A DNA stretch of 64,000 nt from Pseudomonas sp. FeN3W. GTDB taxonomy: Bacteria; Pseudomonadota; Gammaproteobacteria; Pseudomonadales; Pseudomonadaceae. The first letter of the stretch is position 1. Each line of letters begins with the position of its first letter. The notes below the pieces were generated by a model. It ran no database searches. It was not told the DNA's origin and saw only the letters and a program-made list of their open reading frames with translations. The position numbers were made by a program, and so were the translations under genes. The DNA is taken from assembly GCA_030263805.2 (NCBI GenBank), contig CP136011.1:845735-909734 (forward strand), read 5' to 3'. Below, piece after piece: positions 13,772-21,302 of the stretch.

Positions 13772-14443
13772 ATGACCACCCGCCGCACTGCAACTCTTCG
13801 CCCAAGCCAGTTCCGCCACCTGATCCGCGTTGCTTCCGTTACTGGGCGCATGCCTGAGCGTGACGTGATGCTGCTCTGGATCACTCACACAACGGGCATT
13901 CGCGAGACCGAGCTGGCACTGCTCGAAGTGGCCGACATGCTCTATCCACGCGGAGCCGTTCGCCCAGAGGTGCACCTGCGGGCTGAAGTCTGCAAAGGCT
14001 GCCGTGCTAGAAACGTGTACCTGACCCATCCGAAATGCCTTGCTGCCATCGAGGCATGGATCGCCGTTCGCCTGGGCAGAGGCTGGGGCCTCAGTGGTGA
14101 GGCAGAGTGCCGAGGCTTGCGCCCTGACAGCCGACTCATCATGACCCACAAGGGGCAGGCCTTCGAGTTAGCCTTCAAGAAGCGCGAGCTGGAGGGCGGC
14201 CCCGAGGTGTACCGCGCATGCGATGCCCTCCAGCAGACGATGACCCGCCTGTATCGGCAGGCCGGCATCAAGGGCGGCTCATCGCACAGCGGGCGACGCA
14301 CCCTGGCAGCCAAAGTGCTGGCTGCGACCGGTGATGTTGACACTGTGCAGCATCTACTCAGCCACTTCACCTTGGATCACAGCAAGCCCCATCTGACCGT
14401 TGACCCCGAAATCATTCGACGGGCCTATGAAGTCGCATTATGA
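13772..14443 (+). CDS. Tyrosine-recombinase-like integrase, catalytic Tyr replaced
   Basis: A 223-aa single catalytic domain. Arg-44 is in TTGIRETE, the HxxR box is H172-S-G-R175, and the second His box is LLSH198. At the usual nucleophile position, in the motif KP-Y-L.VDPE, the residue is His-207 (KPHLTVDPE). The only nearby Tyr is Tyr-219 near the C-terminus. So it is probably catalytically dead, or uses another residue. The N-terminal SAM-like core-binding domain is missing or very short. It lies just past the tRNA array, a usual integration site context. No att repeats are found. Confidence 0.82.
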   Translation: MTTRRTATLRPSQFRHLIRVASVTGRMPERDVMLLWITHTTGIRETELALLEVADMLYPRGAVRPEVHLRAEVCKGCRARNVYLTHPKCLAAIEAWIAVRLGRGWGLSGEAECRGLRPDSRLIMTHKGQAFELAFKKRELEGGPEVYRACDALQQTMTRLYRQAGIKGGSSHSGRRTLAAKVLAATGDVDTVQHLLSHFTLDHSKPHLTVDPEIIRRAYEVAL

Positions 14444-14476
14444 TGAAGGATATTTCCCGAATCGATTGGAGTAACC

Positions 14477-14671
14477 GTGGAAGTAAAAGAGCTTGTGCCG
14501 TTGGCCCCCGATGCTTTCAAAGCTGAAATGAAGAAGCGAGGCTGGGAGCCTGATCTACTGGCCGTTCGCTGGGGCATGACCAAGCGCCGTGTGAATCAAA
14601 TCATCGCGGACGCTGATCGCCCAAGGTACTACGACGATGCTGTGATGGCTCTTCCGGCGATATTACGATAG
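14477..14671 (+). CDS. Small HTH-like protein, 64 aa
   Basis: GTG start with GGAG 5 nt upstream. The middle (PDLLAVRWGMTKRRVNQIIA) fits a helix-turn-helix with recognition helix TKRRVNQII. It probably regulates the integrase or the small-gene run that follows. The ATG at 14525 in the same frame would remove a short N-terminus only. No toxin partner is adjacent. Confidence 0.7.
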   Translation: MEVKELVPLAPDAFKAEMKKRGWEPDLLAVRWGMTKRRVNQIIADADRPRYYDDAVMALPAILR

Positions 14672-14713
14672 GGAAATATACTTCTTGCATGGTCGGGAAA
14701 TATATTTCATAAT
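14671..14713 (+). promoter_or_regulatory. Promoter with direct repeats
   Basis: TTGCAT (14685-14690), 17 nt, CATAAT (14708-14713). GGGAAATATA occurs at 14671-14680 and again at 14695-14704 inside the spacer, which looks like an operator, possibly for the adjacent HTH protein. Confidence 0.55.
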
Positions 14714-14748
14714 CCCCCTATCAAGACGAATCACCGAGGAAACAGAAA

Positions 14749-14958
14749 ATGGCCAGCCGCAACGAGCAGTTCCTGTCGGTCATCGATGGCAAGGCCAAGG
14801 CCTTGATTCTGGAGGCAATCGCCACTCACTACGGGATCACTCCCCAGGAGGCCTACGCCGAGGTGACCGACGCCAAGGCTGAGCACCTGCTTGATTACAT
14901 GGTAGAGCCCCAGCGCTCCGCTGCGTCTGTTTTGATGCAGCGCCACGGAATGGCATAA
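14749..14958 (+). CDS. Small helical protein, 69 aa
   Basis: Ribosome site GAGGAAAC upstream of the ATG. Helical throughout (MASRNEQFLSVIDGKAKAL...). It resembles small plasmid proteins of unknown role; no domain is assigned. First gene of a run of small genes behind the 14685 promoter, 12 nt ahead of the next. Confidence 0.65.
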   Translation: MASRNEQFLSVIDGKAKALILEAIATHYGITPQEAYAEVTDAKAEHLLDYMVEPQRSAASVLMQRHGMA

Positions 14959-14970
14959 GAGGAAAACGAA

Positions 14971-15201
14971 ATGGCCAATTTTGCAGCGGTAAACAAAGCA
15001 ATCAAAAATGCTTACCCGACTTTGGACATTCAGGCGGTACGTGGCAAAGGCTACGTGTATTTCGATGGCGACGACGGCTTTGACAAATTCAAATCGATTT
15101 ACTCGCATCCAACTAGCACTACGACAGACACAATGATTCGCCTTTGCTTGAATGAGATAAGTCGAGTGATTGAAGACGAAAAAACGACAGCGCGAAGCTG
15201 A
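14971..15201 (+). CDS. Small hypothetical protein, 76 aa
   Basis: Ribosome site AGAGGAAAAC before the ATG. Beta-alpha protein with a GKGYVYFDGDDGFDKF centre. No family is named. It shares its AGGAAAAC leader with several genes downstream (15769, 15964, 17449), so these small genes form one run with repeated translation signals. Confidence 0.68.
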   Translation: MANFAAVNKAIKNAYPTLDIQAVRGKGYVYFDGDDGFDKFKSIYSHPTSTTTDTMIRLCLNEISRVIEDEKTTARS

Positions 15202-15317
15202 CCTGCCTACCTACATATACGGCTGGGAATAGGAAAACGCCACCATGGCAGCAGATGAGGTTCCGCCGTAACCAGCCGTCCGATCTGGGGAAGTGATTGC
15301 CGCCGAAGGTCAGTGGA

Positions 15318-15458
15318 ATGAGGCTGCACTGCGGCGCGTTCGCCAGCAGGAGGGCGCCAGCATTGGAGAGCCTGGCCAGCGACTGGGGATGGCATAAGAC
15401 CGATACCGGCTGGGTTTGTACTTACTGTGCTTGCCATCAACAACCAGGCAACTGTTAA
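15318..15458 (+). CDS. Tiny Cys-rich protein related to 21027-21302
   Basis: A 46-aa frame with AAGG 9 nt upstream of ATG 15318. Its end, DWGWHKTDTGWVCTYC, matches the end of the protein at 21027-21302 (NDGWVKTRKGWVCPRC): GW-x2-T-x2-GWVC-x2-C. That pattern is typical of small plasmid and phage zinc-ribbon proteins. The N-terminal half of the zinc site is CGAF rather than CxxC, so it may be degenerate. A preceding AGGAAAAC-ATG at 15245 gives only eight codons, suggesting decay of an upstream neighbour. Confidence 0.4.
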   Translation: MRLHCGAFASRRAPALESLASDWGWHKTDTGWVCTYCACHQQPGNC

Positions 15459-15469
15459 AGAAGGAAATT

Positions 15470-15745
15470 ATGGCCACAGAACGGATCGTCGCTAAACAAC
15501 CATACGTAATTGGTGGCGACTATGCGACAACAGTGCTTTCAGAAGATCACCAAGGGCCGGTTTCGATGAGAGTCCGAGGTCGCGAAGGTGATCATATGAT
15601 TGAGGCTACGTTCCCAACTTTGCATCAGGCGACCATAGCTGCGAGCTATGCCATTTCCCCAGACGGTGGCTATAGCGATGTTGTTTTGATAGATGGCACT
15701 GGGCAGCAAGTAACGCACGCCGACTGGCAAGATTGGGCTCTATAG
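15470..15745 (+). CDS. Small hypothetical protein, 91 aa
   Basis: Start at ATG 15470 (AAGGAAATT upstream), not the longer frame from 15416. Beta-rich, with no membrane segment; it ends QQVTHADWQDWAL. The next protein ends in a similar DPNHPDWS, hinting at a shared short C-terminal pattern (H-x-DW). Function unknown. Confidence 0.65.
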   Translation: MATERIVAKQPYVIGGDYATTVLSEDHQGPVSMRVRGREGDHMIEATFPTLHQATIAASYAISPDGGYSDVVLIDGTGQQVTHADWQDWAL

Positions 15746-15768
15746 CCCGAGAGAAAGGAAAACTGGCC

Positions 15769-15948
15769 ATGGCCATTAAAGCTGAATTGACGTACCGATT
15801 CGCCAAGAGCGGCAACCTTGTCCGAGCGGTTTCCCCCACCAATTACGGTGGGCGCGGCAACTGGCGTGTGGTTCGGATCGACTCTGGCAAAGAAATGATT
15901 GTTCCTGGCCGGGCTTTGATTGACCCGAACCATCCAGACTGGTCGTAG
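15769..15948 (+). CDS. Small beta-rich protein, 59 aa
   Basis: ATG 15769 with AAAGGAAAAC upstream. The protein is beta-rich and basic and ends RALIDPNHPDWS. Unknown function; same small-gene run. Confidence 0.65.
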   Translation: MAIKAELTYRFAKSGNLVRAVSPTNYGGRGNWRVVRIDSGKEMIVPGRALIDPNHPDWS

Positions 15949-15963
15949 ATAGGAAAACAGCGC

Positions 15964-16263
15964 ATGGCATTCATGTACCACGTTGCCAGTTCTGAACATC
16001 GGGAAAGCATTGCGGCGAATGGTCTGCTTGCGTCTCTTGATAGTACCGGCTTTGGGGCTGTGTTCTTGGCGGATGCGTTGCCGAAGGACTGCTCAGGGTT
16101 TGATATTTGGGTGGTCGATGTTGATGGGCTTGCTCTTGAAGATGATCACACAGGGGAGCCTGAACATGGCTCTTGGTGGATGCACTTCGGTGACATTAAG
16201 CCTGAGCGGCTGACGATTCATGCTCCTGATTTGAGCCCAAAATTTTCTCCTTCGATGTTCTAG
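15964..16263 (+). CDS. Possible ADP-ribosyltransferase-fold protein, 99 aa
   Basis: Ribosome site ATAGGAAAAC. It starts MAFMYHVASSEHRESIAANGL, followed by AVFLADAL and DIWVVDVDG. The order YHV, then I-x2-GL, then a VFL strand, is that of small proteins of the ART/KptA-like fold. No catalytic Glu or full motif set can be confirmed, so activity is unproven. It lies ahead of vapBC in the small-gene run. Confidence 0.55.
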   Translation: MAFMYHVASSEHRESIAANGLLASLDSTGFGAVFLADALPKDCSGFDIWVVDVDGLALEDDHTGEPEHGSWWMHFGDIKPERLTIHAPDLSPKFSPSMF

Positions 16264-16300
16264 GAAACCAGTCATGCCGGCCTCGTAACAATAGAATTTC

Positions 16301-16332
16301 TTGACCCAGCTAACGCCTTACACTAAAGTAAG
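16301..16332 (+). promoter_or_regulatory. vapBC promoter and operator
   Basis: TTGACC (16301-16306), 17 nt, TAAAGT (16324-16329). CCTTAC-ACTAAA-GTAAGG at about 16316-16333 is a 6-bp inverted repeat over the -10, as expected for binding by a VapB/VapBC complex. Confidence 0.6.
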
Positions 16333-16363
16333 GAATGTCAGTTTTTACTGCTCGGAGAGGGAT

Positions 16364-16606
16364 ATGGCTACGGCAACGCTTACGTCGAAAGGGCAGGTCA
16401 CGATTCCTGTTCAAGTCAGGACTTCCCTAGGCCTTGACGCTGGGGATCGCATTGAGTTTGTGGAGCTGGAAAAAGGGAAGTACGCCATCATGGCTGCTAC
16501 CCATTCGGTAAAAGACCTGAAGGGCATGATCCGCAACCCGGCTATTCCGGTGAGCATTGAGGATATGAATGCTGCAATCGCGGCGCACGGAGCTGCGGCA
16601 CGATGA
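16364..16606 (+). CDS. vapB: AbrB-family antitoxin (VapB)
   Basis: An 80-aa protein whose N-terminus MATATLTSKGQVTIPVQVR is a classic AbrB/SpoVT swapped-hairpin DNA-binding domain. The C-terminal part would wrap the toxin. The start is at ATG 16364, preceded by GGAGAGGG; the longer frame from 16301 begins inside the promoter. Its stop overlaps the vapC start by 4 nt (ATGA). It represses its own operon through the operator at about 16316-16333. Plasmid maintenance is its likely role. Confidence 0.9.
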   Translation: MATATLTSKGQVTIPVQVRTSLGLDAGDRIEFVELEKGKYAIMAATHSVKDLKGMIRNPAIPVSIEDMNAAIAAHGAAAR

Positions 16607-16998
16607 TTGGGCTGGATACCAACGTGTTGGTTCGATATGTGTCACAAGATGACCCAGTTCAGTCGCCGAAAGCGACTGACTTGATCGAATCGTTAACAGA
16701 TGGAGAGCCAGGCTTCATCGCCATGGTTTCGGTCGTGGAGCTGGTGTGGGTGCTTCAGAGCTGCTACCAGGCAACGAAAAGCGAGATCGTGGACATGCTT
16801 GAAACGCTACTAAGAACCAAAGAGTTGGTGGTCGAGCGTGCCGAGGTTGTGTGGCAGGCGCTACGCCGGTTTTCTGACTCGAAAGCTGATTTCGCAGACT
16901 GCTTGATTGAGCGGTGCGCGCATGCAGCTGAGTGTGAATATACCATTACGTTTGACAGTAAGGCAGCGAAAACAGCCGGCATGCGTCATATCCGTTAA
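16603..16998 (+). CDS. vapC: PIN-domain ribonuclease toxin (VapC)
   Basis: A 131-aa PIN domain with the acidic metal-binding set Asp-5 (LDTNVLVRY), Glu-46 (SVVELVW), Asp-96/Asp-99 (ADFADCLI) and Asp-118 (TFDSKA). VapC toxins cleave specific tRNAs or rRNA. On a plasmid that carries its own tRNA array, the target and any resistance of the array's tRNAs are worth testing. It is translationally coupled to vapB. Full length and intact. Confidence 0.93.
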   Translation: MIGLDTNVLVRYVSQDDPVQSPKATDLIESLTDGEPGFIAMVSVVELVWVLQSCYQATKSEIVDMLETLLRTKELVVERAEVVWQALRRFSDSKADFADCLIERCAHAAECEYTITFDSKAAKTAGMRHIR

Positions 16999-17115
16999 CG
17001 TATGGCCTAGGCAAGCACGTTCTCCGCGTTGGGCTGAGCCTACTGTTTGGCTGCAAGGTGAAATCAGCCGAAAATCACCTCGGCGCTAGCAGCCAGCGGG
17101 ATTAGAGGAAAGCAT

Positions 17116-17436
17116 ATGAGAGCCACTGCGACATTACGCAAGAAGGTCTATTGGCTATTCGCCCTGGCCGTCATGCTTTATCTACCAATTCTAGGTGAGG
17201 ACGCCTTGACCTACCGGAGCGTAGTCACAGGGAATTTTGTCTGCTGTGGATTCGTTTCTGAGAGTTGGATTGAACGCCCTGTGACCTACGCGCTTGTGGA
17301 TCAGTGGACAAGCCCAGCATGGAAAGAGAACGCCACTAAAACTGAGCGCTGGCTGACCTCAGACGGTATAGTCAACGGTCAAACAAAGTTTTGGAGGCTG
17401 TTGGAGCGTGAGTCTATGACCAATGTGCCGAATTAA
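17116..17436 (+). CDS. Membrane-anchored small protein, 106 aa
   Basis: Ribosome site TAGAGGAAAG. One N-terminal membrane segment (about res 11-27, VYWLFALAVMLYLPIL), then a soluble part with a Cys-Cys pair (FVCCGF) that would face the periplasm. No family is recognised. It is followed by a broken gene. Confidence 0.65.
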   Translation: MRATATLRKKVYWLFALAVMLYLPILGEDALTYRSVVTGNFVCCGFVSESWIERPVTYALVDQWTSPAWKENATKTERWLTSDGIVNGQTKFWRLLERESMTNVPN

Positions 17437-17448
17437 GGGAAAACTGGA

Positions 17449-17714
17449 ATGACCTACCCAGCTGAAACATAAACTGCTGCTGCGTTTCAATCAAGGCCAG
17501 GGCAATGCAGATCTGCTTGCAGAAGCCATCATCGACCTCATTGCTGTAGCGCGAAACGATCAAAACGCTTTCAGCGCTGCCAGTTTGGAGCTTGATCGAC
17601 GGCTTAGCCTTGATACACCAGTGACATGGGTTAAAAGATTTTAAGCAGTGCATCGAACCAAATGCCGTTCGCTTAATCGTTACTGACGCTGGGGCGGTGC
17701 ACTTGTATCTGTGA
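17449..17714 (+). pseudogene. Frameshifted small gene
   Basis: A good ribosome site and ATG (AAGGGAAAACTGGAATG) give only seven codons. A coherent protein then continues in the next frame (LKHKLLLRFNQGQGNADLLA and on to TPVTWVKRF). After a second shift near 17637 it continues again (LKDFKQCIEPNAVRLIVTD ... HLYL) to a stop at 17714. Two frameshifts therefore break what was a gene of about 90 codons. Either could also be a sequencing error. Confidence 0.6.
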
Positions 17715-17812
17715 GTGAGCGCCCAGAGCCTCATGCGGTTTTATGACGCGGCACCCATCAGGTATTTTGTCGGCAAAACGCGCAAGGGGATGAAATATAC
17801 CAATAGAATCTA

Positions 17813-17840
17813 TTGACAGGCTCGGTGTATGTGGCATGAT
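17813..17840 (+). promoter_or_regulatory. Promoter upstream of 17989 gene
   Basis: TTGACA (17813-17818), 16 nt, CATGAT (17835-17840). It has the 16-nt spacing of the plasmid promoters but no palindrome. The long leader to 17989 holds no clear element. Confidence 0.5.
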
Positions 17841-17988
17841 TAATCAAGGCCACCCATAGCCTGTCGTTCTCGCCGATTTCCGGTATGGTGAATATGGGCA
17901 TTACTTACTCTCTTTGCTTTGACTCTTGCAAGCATCGGAAACGAGAACACTGAAACACAGATGTGCGCTTGCTTCCGAGATCAACGCA

Positions 17989-19161
17989 ATGAGCAATTTG
18001 ACCGCAAAAAACCGCGCCTCCAATCTGAAGCGCGCCATTCAAGACATCCTAGGTACACCGATCAAATTATCTCAGGCTTACGAGATACTGGCAAGGGAGG
18101 AGGGGTATCAGAACTGGGACACTGCCAGTGCCCTCCTCTTGAAAGAGCAGCCCCCAACAAATAACGAACAAAGTACATATGCCACCCTGGCTCGTGATGG
18201 CGGGAACCATACCATAGGCGCTGGCCATCGTAGTGACACCAATAAAACAACAGTGCTTGGCGATCCACTACCTGGCCTCATCAGCTTTTCAGTGAATCAC
18301 GAGACTGATCGACCTCACCAGGTAAGGCGCTTTCTGAGTGAGTTGGGTGGTGACACCAGTAGGCTGAGGATTGCGTGCGTTAACCCATCTGAGCCTGATA
18401 GATGGTTTTCGAACGACTCAAAATACGTTGATTTATCGCCGAGTAATTTGGGAGCCAATTCGTCTTCCATCGACATTATGGGCGTCATCGGTAGAAGATT
18501 AATAGATGTTGCGATATTTGATGAGCTAAAGTCTGAGCAAATGATAGCGGCGGCACGTGGACTTTTTGCTACGGGCTATATCGTCATAGTCATGATAAAG
18601 CTAAAAGATGCTGAATTTGGCCTGGTCTATTCAAATGAATATAACATGGGGGACGGCGATGACCTTCTCTTTATTAATAAAGCCAATTCAAAAAGAAATT
18701 CAGTTATCGGACGATATGGCAAAATTAACGATCCGTTAAATACTTGCACGTCTAAACAAATTTGCTTAATTGTGTCATCCTTGTTGCCCCCGGTAGATTT
18801 GTGGTCATCTCGCTCTTGCCTGTTGCTTGAGGCGGTTCTTGATGTGCTTTGTTATTTAAGGGACACGAGTTCATTTCTTTGTGATGCTAAATCAGTAATG
18901 AAACACTTGTCTCTGGATGAAGTCGTAAATATTTCACATCTAGAAGCAGCCCCTGAGCACATAAAAGATAAATTGTGTAAATATTTAAATGAGCTCCCTT
19001 ATTTTAACCATAATGATATTAAATCCTTGGCGCTGGATCAGCGATGCTATCAGCATCACGGTTATTTGACTATGTCTTTGAAAACCATTTTGTCGAGTCC
19101 GGGTATTGAAATAATTATGGCGATAAAAATGCTCAGGATGATGAACAAAAAAGCACTTTGA
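17989..19161 (+). CDS. Protein with GSAP-like start and T4SS-ATPase-like end, no P-loop
   Basis: About 390 aa from ATG 17989; the longer frame from 17926 lacks a ribosome site. The N-terminal RAIQDILGTPIKLSQAYEILAREEGYQNWDTAS resembles the glyoxalase-superfamily-associated domain found on plasmid proteins. The middle (VAIFDELKSEQMIAAARGLFATGY) resembles the Walker B region of PilT/VirB11-type secretion ATPases. The DLWSSRSCLLLEAVLDVL part resembles the end of conjugal-transfer ATPases. No Walker A is present, so it is probably a degenerate or regulatory relative. AT-rich in the 3' half. Confidence 0.6.
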   Translation: MSNLTAKNRASNLKRAIQDILGTPIKLSQAYEILAREEGYQNWDTASALLLKEQPPTNNEQSTYATLARDGGNHTIGAGHRSDTNKTTVLGDPLPGLISFSVNHETDRPHQVRRFLSELGGDTSRLRIACVNPSEPDRWFSNDSKYVDLSPSNLGANSSSIDIMGVIGRRLIDVAIFDELKSEQMIAAARGLFATGYIVIVMIKLKDAEFGLVYSNEYNMGDGDDLLFINKANSKRNSVIGRYGKINDPLNTCTSKQICLIVSSLLPPVDLWSSRSCLLLEAVLDVLCYLRDTSSFLCDAKSVMKHLSLDEVVNISHLEAAPEHIKDKLCKYLNELPYFNHNDIKSLALDQRCYQHHGYLTMSLKTILSSPGIEIIMAIKMLRMMNKKAL

Positions 19162-19163
19162 TT

Positions 19164-19243
19164 GAAATTCTCCCCGCCCTAAAGCGCGGGGAATCCCCCC
19201 CTGGACGCTCATGCCCGAGCGCGAGAGTACACCATAGCGCAAC
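19164..19243 (-). mobile_element. Remnant right end of IS605-type element
   Basis: On the minus strand the stretch ends in GGATTCCCCGCGCTTTAGG and GCGGGGAGAATTTCAA. That CCCCGC/GCGGGG hairpin plus tail is the typical right end (and omega/reRNA 3' end) of IS200/IS605-family tnpB elements. No tnpB frame remains around it. The hairpin may now serve as a 3' end for the 17989 gene. Confidence 0.5.
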
Positions 19244-19311
19244 CTGTTTCACTAGAGAGAGCGGAGCCTCAGGACGGTACGTTGATCCCGGTGTTTTTTG
19301 ATGCCTCTATA

Positions 19312-19339
19312 TTGACATTTCTCACAAAACCGCTATAAT
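19312..19339 (+). promoter_or_regulatory. Ro60 gene promoter
   Basis: TTGACA (19312-19317), 16 nt, TATAAT (19334-19339): near-consensus, without the palindromic operator. Confidence 0.75.
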
Positions 19340-19381
19340 TGTACGGAATATTAAGAAATTCTCGTCATTTGACGAAGTGAC

Positions 19382-19399
19382 ATTGACTTGGAGGTCAAT
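19382..19399 (+). promoter_or_regulatory. Hairpin enclosing Ro60 ribosome site
   Basis: ATTGAC-TTGGAG-GTCAAT: a 6-bp stem with most of the GGAGG ribosome site in its loop, 4 nt before the ATG 19404. A second hairpin CGTCA/TGACG lies just upstream. It could control translation, or be a 6-nt-spaced version of the plasmid palindrome. Confidence 0.5.
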
Positions 19400-19403
19400 C
19401 AGC

Positions 19404-20981
19404 ATGGCTATCAACGCAACCAAGCAGAAAAAGAATGCAGAGTCTCACCTTAACTTCATGGGTGGCGACAGCTTCGCTATTTCACCACTGCGCCGTCTGG
19501 AAACGATGGCGGCTTCCTGCTTTTTCGGCGAGCCGATGTACTACGCCGATCAAGGTTCGCGTAAAAAAAGCGCAGCAGGACGAGACACGTCTGATGTGCT
19601 TCGCCTAAGTGGGCGTGAGCGCAAGATGCTCGTGGATGCGCTTGACCTGGATGACCCGGTTTATGCTGAATGGCGTGGGCTGAATCCTGTTGCCCGCATG
19701 GAAAAAGCCATCGACAGCGCTCTGGATCACGATTTTGAGGAGACTCTCAAGCTCGCCGCACGTCTTCGTAACGAGTGGTTCATCCGCACAACGCCACAAG
19801 TGATCGTGGTTCGGGCTGCCAACCACCACAAGGCTAAAGGAAACGAAAACTTCCGCGCCTTGGCGCGTGAAGTCATCAAGCGGATGGACGAACCTGCTAC
19901 TCAGCTGGCTTATCAGCTTGCATCCTTTGGCCGCAAGGTGCCGACGCGCCTCAAGCGACTGTGGGCTGATGCGCTGGAAGGTGCATCCGAGTACGAACTG
20001 AGCAAGTACCGCCTTGAAAGCCGCCAGGTAAAAACTGTCGACGTCGTGAATCTGTGTCACGCGAATTCACCTGCCATCAACAAACTGATGAAAGGCGAGC
20101 TCAAGCTTGGCGATGAAATCAAGACCTGGGAATCCATTGCGTCTTCAGGTGGTGGTTTCGATAAGGCCTTCGAAGCTATGGGCCACATGGCGTTGCTGCG
20201 AAATTTGCGCAATCTGTGCGAGAAATCCTCGGTAAAGCAAACTGACATGGGTAGAAAGCTCCTTGAGACCCGCAAAGGCGCCAAGCAGCTTCCGTTCCGC
20301 TACTGGTCGGCCTATAACGCTCTGAAAGAAGCGGGTTGTGCGAAGATGTCCCTGTTGGGCGACGTTGAGCGCTGCATGGATGAGGCGCTTGATGAGTTAC
20401 CATCGTTCAAGGGTCGCGTGATTTCGTTGTGCGACAATTCGGGATCTGCGCAGAACTCTTTCACATCCGAATTTGGCTCTGTACGTATCAACGACATCGC
20501 GAATCTGACGGGCATCATGACCGCTCTGAAGGCCGATCAGGGCGAGGTTGGCGTGTTCGGTGATAGGCTCGACATCATTCCAGTGAAGCCGAACGAGTCA
20601 ATCTTTGCCGTCAAAGAAAAGATGGACAAATCAGCCAGAGACATTGGAACTGGCACAGAGCACGGAATCTGGCTGTTTTGGGACAAGGCCATCCGTAAAA
20701 GCATCCACTACGATGCCATCTTCGTGTATTCGGACATGCAAGCGGGTCATGGCGGCTTGTACGGGACGGGAGGTTACAACGACTTCCTATGGGACAGCCG
20801 CCACATCAACGTACCAAAGCTCGTTGCTGCTTATCGAGCAAAGGTTAACAAGGATGTAAAAGTGTTCCTGGTTCAGGTGGCAGGGTATGAAGATACCTTG
20901 ATGCCTGAGCAGTATAAGAACACCTACATCCTGGGTGGCTGGTCGGATGCCATTATCCGGTATGCTCACGAATTGATGTAA
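19404..20981 (+). CDS. rsr: Ro60/TROVE-domain RNA-binding protein (Rsr)
   Basis: A 525-aa protein in two parts. The HEAT-like TROVE ring is at about res 30-345, including LASFGRKVPTRLKRLWADAL and the conserved YELSKYR segment. The C-terminal von Willebrand A-like domain has the MIDAS motif DNSGS (VISLCDNSGSAQ). Bacterial Ro proteins bind Y RNAs and help exonucleases handle structured or damaged RNA; no pnp or rtcB is in view. The start follows TTGGAGG. Three related small RNAs with their own promoters lie 2-5 kb downstream and may be its partners. It is followed by a terminator. Confidence 0.93.
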   Translation: MAINATKQKKNAESHLNFMGGDSFAISPLRRLETMAASCFFGEPMYYADQGSRKKSAAGRDTSDVLRLSGRERKMLVDALDLDDPVYAEWRGLNPVARMEKAIDSALDHDFEETLKLAARLRNEWFIRTTPQVIVVRAANHHKAKGNENFRALAREVIKRMDEPATQLAYQLASFGRKVPTRLKRLWADALEGASEYELSKYRLESRQVKTVDVVNLCHANSPAINKLMKGELKLGDEIKTWESIASSGGGFDKAFEAMGHMALLRNLRNLCEKSSVKQTDMGRKLLETRKGAKQLPFRYWSAYNALKEAGCAKMSLLGDVERCMDEALDELPSFKGRVISLCDNSGSAQNSFTSEFGSVRINDIANLTGIMTALKADQGEVGVFGDRLDIIPVKPNESIFAVKEKMDKSARDIGTGTEHGIWLFWDKAIRKSIHYDAIFVYSDMQAGHGGLYGTGGYNDFLWDSRHINVPKLVAAYRAKVNKDVKVFLVQVAGYEDTLMPEQYKNTYILGGWSDAIIRYAHELM

Positions 20982-20987
20982 CCCAAA

Positions 20988-21010
20988 GGCCCCGTGAGGG
21001 GCCTCTTGTT
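20988..21010 (+). terminator. Terminator after Ro60 gene
   Basis: GGCCCC-GTGA-GGGGCC followed by TCTTGTTT, 7 nt after the stop. Confidence 0.75.
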
Positions 21011-21026
21011 TGCAGGAGACGAGTTA

Positions 21027-21302
21027 ATGGGCATGTGGATTGAAATCAGATGTGAGCGTCGCGTCGAGGAAGCATCGTATGGATTGCAGGGCGGTGGACG
21101 CTGCCTGTCCCATGACAACGTTGGGCCCATGGGTGAAGCTCATGATACGCGCGCTGATGTGAGCGAATTGATTCAGGAGCTTGAGGGGCAGGCGCGAAAC
21201 GATGGCTGGGTTAAAACGCGAAAAGGATGGGTCTGCCCACGCTGTTACAGCCGCGCAGAAAAAATGATCGATGACACCGCCAGAAAAAGTGAAAATGACT
21301 GA
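21027..21302 (+). CDS. Small zinc-ribbon-like protein, 91 aa
   Basis: ATG 21027 with AGGAGACGAG upstream; the longer frame from 20994 starts inside the terminator. The C-terminal part carries NDGWVKTRKGWVCPRC, a typical small plasmid/phage zinc-binding pattern; the first cysteine may be Cys in IRCERR. Related to the tiny protein at 15318. It overlaps the next gene by 8 nt. Confidence 0.68.
   Translation: MGMWIEIRCERRVEEASYGLQGGGRCLSHDNVGPMGEAHDTRADVSELIQELEGQARNDGWVKTRKGWVCPRCYSRAEKMIDDTARKSEND

Noticed and set aside
13591..13857. 88-aa frame upstream of and overlapping the integrase
   Set aside because: No ribosome site, odd composition and overlap with the integrase start.
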